Shown here: positions 60,894-64,000 of the stretch, one piece after another
Position numbering within the stretch: position 1 is the first letter of the stretch
How the letters are laid out: every line of letters starts with the position of its first letter
From: Diphasiastrum complanatum
Taxonomy: Eukaryota > Streptophyta > Lycopodiopsida > Lycopodiales > Lycopodiaceae
Assembly (NCBI GenBank): GCA_029204225.1
Contig: CM055107.1
Span: forward strand, 25,129,391-25,193,390
DNA: 64,000 bases
Direction of reading: 5' to 3'
Position numbers and translations under genes: made by a program
Notes under the pieces: generated by a model
The model's input: the letters and a program-made list of their open reading frames with translations, nothing else
What the model was told of the DNA's origin: nothing
Database searches by the model: none

Positions 60894-61733
60894 GATGCAG
60901 AATATAGATGAGCATGACAGTACTGTACTTGGTAAAAGGGCAGTTTGTTTGTAGAATGGATATTGTAGGACAAAAATTGGTCTTTTTGATCGTAATAGAA
61001 TCTGCAAGCAGACTAGAAATCATGGAAAGACAGATAAATCTAACTGTAATACTTGCGAATTCTGAAAACGGAGTTTTGAATGTCAAAATAGTGATTTTTT
61101 TAGATTTTTTGGGAAAAAATTGGAATTTCAGAATTTGTGGATAGGACAGAAAAATCGTGCTCTTTAAGAACGAATTCTTAGGCTAGATGGCAAATTCAAT
61201 CAGAGAGGTTGACTGGCAGATAGGGGATATGGAAAAAAATGTGATGTTCTGATAGTAAACGAGCAAAATCTCTGAGATAGAATTCCCGGAGCTGCTGGAG
61301 GACTGATCTTAATGAGATCTAGCCTCAGTGAAGCCGACAAATTCTAGGACAAAGATTTGGGTGAGAAATAAGAGATTTTGACAGGATATCAGGCTGTTTT
61401 CTCAAAATCTGATCATTGTCAGAATTTGTGGAGGTGATAAAATGAAAGATCAGGGTCTGTTAGGGCTGCAGACAGGCTGGCGAATTCTGATATACCTTTT
61501 TGGTGTGAAAAAGGTCACTTGGGTCACTTCTTTTGAAGAAAATGCCCAAGTTGACTCTTTTGTTGCTTCCCCCCAGTTGAAGAAGTTGCTCCGCAGCTTG
61601 TGTAAGACCTAGAGAGACGACACGTGCTGTTTGTTGGTAGATAGAGACAAGCACACAAGCAAACATACAACACGGAAGTAAAAAAAACAAAAAGAAAAAA
61701 GAGGAGAAGCTAGGTAGAAAATACCTAAAAAGT
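60894..61733 (-). other. Gypsy untranslated leader
   Basis: About 840 bp between the PBS and the gag start, without a conserved frame. Probably contains packaging signals. Confidence 0.5.
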
Positions 61734-61746
61734 GGCAACGGCGCCA
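61734..61746 (-). other. Gypsy primer binding site, tRNA-Asp type
   Basis: The minus strand reads TGGCGCCGTTGCC, complementary to the 3' end of plant tRNA-Asp, one base from the 5' LTR. This site is typical of the Tat/Athila branch. Confidence 0.8.
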
Positions 61747-61747
61747 A

Positions 61748-62568
61748 TGTTGGAAGTATTTCTAGTTCGTGTAGTGGCTAGATCTACTTACGAGTGTAGT
61801 ATAGGGATGTAGAGATTCATCCACTTTTTAAGTTTCTACAACAAGATTCAACGGAAATATGAAAATAAAACAATGATGAAGCACTAAGGCTTACCCAACT
61901 AGTGCACGAAACAGAAATGAAATTAACTGAGATGACAAAAAATAAAACCTTACTAAGGCTTACCCAACTAGCAAGGTGATTAGAATTAATCCTAGGTTAA
62001 TGCCCAAAGGGTAATAAAATGAGATTGCGGCAAATACTAAGCAAATAAGCAATAATGAACATGCCACAATAAAACCGATGAAAAGGAGGCAAGAGGAGGC
62101 CCGAGCACCTTCCCTCAAGCTATGCACCTTTCCAAAGGGAACACAAATGAAATAGAATGATAATTCTCCAAAATAGAGATCAAGATAGCTTAATCTCAAA
62201 AGTGTCGTTTACAATGCAAATACCTCTCCTTTTATGGCAAGGAGGGTCTTCCATAAGTATCTACTAACTTATGGGACTAATCTGTTTCTAGCCTTTCTAG
62301 AACTTCTAACTTAGGATTAGAACTTCAAATTTCTTAACCTAGGAAAACTTAAGATAAAATATTTCTAATTTTAAGTTTCCTAAGTCTAAGTTCTAAATCT
62401 AAATTTAAGCTTTTTTATTATTATTTGAGCTTCTACTCATGGACTTACAAAACACATGCCATGGCTGAAGTTTATTGACAGATACTCATACGTGGTCTTA
62501 CAAAACACATGCCACGGAGTTTTATTTCTTTCTTTTTTATTTTCTCTGTGTTAGCACAGTTGCTAACA
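61748..62568 (-). repeat. Gypsy 5' LTR
   Basis: 821 bp, near-identical to 52848-53670, with the same TGTTGG and TAACA ends. It is the promoter-bearing LTR for the minus-strand element. Confidence 0.93.
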
Positions 62569-62573
62569 GTGAC

Positions 62574-62651
62574 AAGCCACATCATGACCATCTAACTATT
62601 TGCAAGTCATATGACCAAAACTAGTCAAGCTAGAATTGAAAATTTTTAACA
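62574..62651 (-). repeat. Start of a copia 3' LTR, interrupted by the gypsy
   Basis: The minus strand has a polypurine tract GTGAGGAGGAG followed at 62651 by TGTTAAAAATTTTC, the LTR start. The gypsy target site lies 83 bp inside, so the remainder should continue at 52847 and below. Confidence 0.7.
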
Positions 62652-64000
62652 CTCCTCCTCACTATCTAGCTTGGTTCAATCATTGCTTATTAGAGACATC
62701 CATTTGACATAGGATCCATCCAAAATGTGATGCAAGTGCAATGATAGCCTTATTGTGACCATCTTGGCCACGGGTGCAAAAGTTTCCTCATAGTCTATCC
62801 CTCTCTCGTGAGCATAACCTTTTGCAACTAATCTTGCTTTATGTTTGTTAACACTCCCAATTGCATTAAACTTAAGCTTGAAGACCCACTTGCATCCTAT
62901 TACGTTCCTTTGAGGTCTATCAACAAGCAACCAAGTTTCATTCTCAATCAAGGCATTATACCCATCCAACATAGCTCTATACCATTCTTTGGAGTTCAAT
63001 GCTTCTTTAACATTAGATGGTTCTTCAAAACTAGATAAAGCATAAGAAGTGGATGAGATACCCTCAGCTTGCTGCCCTTTGCCTTGATGGCTCCACTTTT
63101 GCCTTGAAGATCTCCTTGGTGTGATAGGTGGGTTTGGTGCTTGCTCCTCCATGAGCTCCTCCTCGAATCAAGATCTTGCTCCTCGGCCATCTTCTTCTTG
63201 ATTGTTGGAGCACTTGAGCCTTCTTCAAGCATATGCATATGATGTTCATCAAATATAACATCCCTTGAAACAACAATTTTATTCAAGCATGGGAGATAGA
63301 TTTTGTAGCCTTTGTGTGAGCTTGCATATCCAAGCATGATCCCTCTTGTGGAAGATGGACCCTCCTTGGTTCTTGTTTCCAATGGCACATGCGCATAACA
63401 TATATACCCAAAAATTTTCAAGTGATTAAGATTGGGTTTCTTTTCATACAACATCTCATAAGGAGTTTTGCCTTCAATTGCTTTGCAAGGCACCCTATTC
63501 ATCAAGTAGTTTGCACATTCCACAAACAACTTGAACTTTACAAAAGTATCAAATACTTGAGACTTGAAGGAAAGTAAGAACACCCAACAATATCTTGAGT
63601 AGTCATCAATGAAGGTTAAAAACATGGATGAACCTCCATTAGATTTGGTGCTAGCAATATGCACATCCGGTGTATGAGTTCAAGAGGATGAGATGACTTT
63701 GTGAAGGAGTTAAGAAACACCTTCTTATGTGCCTTGGATAAAGCACAAGTTTCACAAACCTTGTCTTCTTTCCCAATAGACCTTGGTAGGCCTAAAGCAT
63801 ATCCTCCTTGACCATAGCCTCCATGGAACCCGAGTCGACATGTCCAAGTCTTTTGTGCCATAAAGTGAAGGTAGATATCTTGCTCTTCTCGGCCAACATG
63901 ACAACATTAGTATCCACAAATGCATCCAACTTATAAAGTTTGCCAAGTCTAGTGCCCTTTGCCACTATCTTACCCTTATTCTTGATGAAACATTCATTTG
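62652..64000 (-). pseudogene. Copia pol with internal deletions, runs off edge
   Basis: From the edge, minus-strand coding shows the end of GAG-pre-integrase and the HHCC finger (VCETCALSKAHKK), a frameshift at ~63665 in the HSD motif, then TFIDDYSRYCWVFLLSF. Near 63520 KFKLFVE joins CANYLMNRVPCKAIEGK, removing the integrase core segment with the second Asp and Glu while keeping frame. The integrase C-terminus (FGYICYAHVPLETRT, VVSRDVIF) and the RT start ([26 protein letters not shown]) follow. RT ends right after the QMDVSN motif near 62700, next to the polypurine tract, so polymerase and RNase H are deleted. A non-autonomous derivative. Confidence 0.85.

Larger units (their letters stand above)
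52843..62573 (-). mobile_element. Complete-structure gypsy element with internal pol deletion
   Basis: Two near-identical LTRs (52848-53670 and 61748-62568) enclose the internal region, with a perfect 5-bp target duplication GTGAC at 52843-52847 and 62569-62573. PBS, gag, protease, remnant integrase, an extra ORF and a polypurine tract lie between them on the minus strand. LTR differences counted roughly by eye are about 30 in 820 bp, so insertion is old but not ancient. RT and RNase H are missing. The element inserted into a copia LTR and would depend on other elements to move. Confidence 0.93.

Overview
The window is nuclear DNA of a land plant with a large, repeat-rich genome. The evidence is a plant A-type (clan 71) cytochrome P450 with GT-AG introns, a plant-specific POLAR-like gene, Ty1/copia elements primed by initiator-tRNA-Met, and a Ty3/gypsy element primed by a tRNA-Asp-type site. 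No bacterial, organellar, rRNA or tRNA gene was seen. The style of the P450 and of the transposons gives an impression of a fern or other seedless vascular plant, but this is a weak inference.

Layout. 1-5.1 kb: a gypsy LTR end lies against a minus-strand copia wreck ordered RNase H - PPT - LTR - PBS - gag, so one LTR is shared by two element halves. A tRNA-derived SINE sits in the reverse transcriptase, and a second, decayed copia fragment follows on the plus strand. 5.1-8.6 kb: spacer with a second SINE-like sequence, scattered GAGCAATGCTC palindromes, and a GC-rich island with three 58-bp tandem repeats. 8.6-11.25 kb: a satellite with a period of about 350 bp and two CTCGAG-containing palindromes per unit. 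11.3-18.8 kb: copia gag-protease-integrase, coiled-coil ORF remains, a 350-bp foldback, and a gypsy RT-RNase H-integrase fragment. 18.8-24.8 kb: a transposon-like locus with divergent ORFs around a roughly 400-bp loopless palindrome built from TATGCTGAGCATA units. Its plus-strand gene is broken by a 32-bp duplication and joined to a copia pol fragment.

25.4-28.1 kb holds an apparently intact three-exon cytochrome P450 (543 aa, minus strand). 29.3-32.4 kb is a stack of three copia 5' ends (LTR, PBS, gag). 32.5-37.4 kb is a second transposon-like locus, with a transposase-like gene on plus, a convergent ORF set on minus, and at least 11 copies of a GATATCGATTCAACGCGC-like motif in both orientations. 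40.4-47.7 kb is a five-exon POLAR-like gene (predicted 1313 aa, minus strand). A short hAT-type MITE with 8-bp target duplication lies at 49.2 kb, and a copia RNase H plus 3' LTR at 50-51.5 kb.

52.8-62.6 kb is a structurally complete but coding-defective gypsy element with two LTRs of about 820 bp, GTGAC target duplication, PBS and PPT. Its pol has lost RT, RNase H and most of integrase by an in-frame deletion, and about 3 kb of extra ORF lies between integrase and the 3' LTR. It inserted 83 bp inside the 3' LTR of a minus-strand copia element that continues to the right edge and itself has an in-frame integrase deletion. Only the P450 and the POLAR-like gene look like host genes; everything else is mobile-element coding DNA, repeats or spacer.
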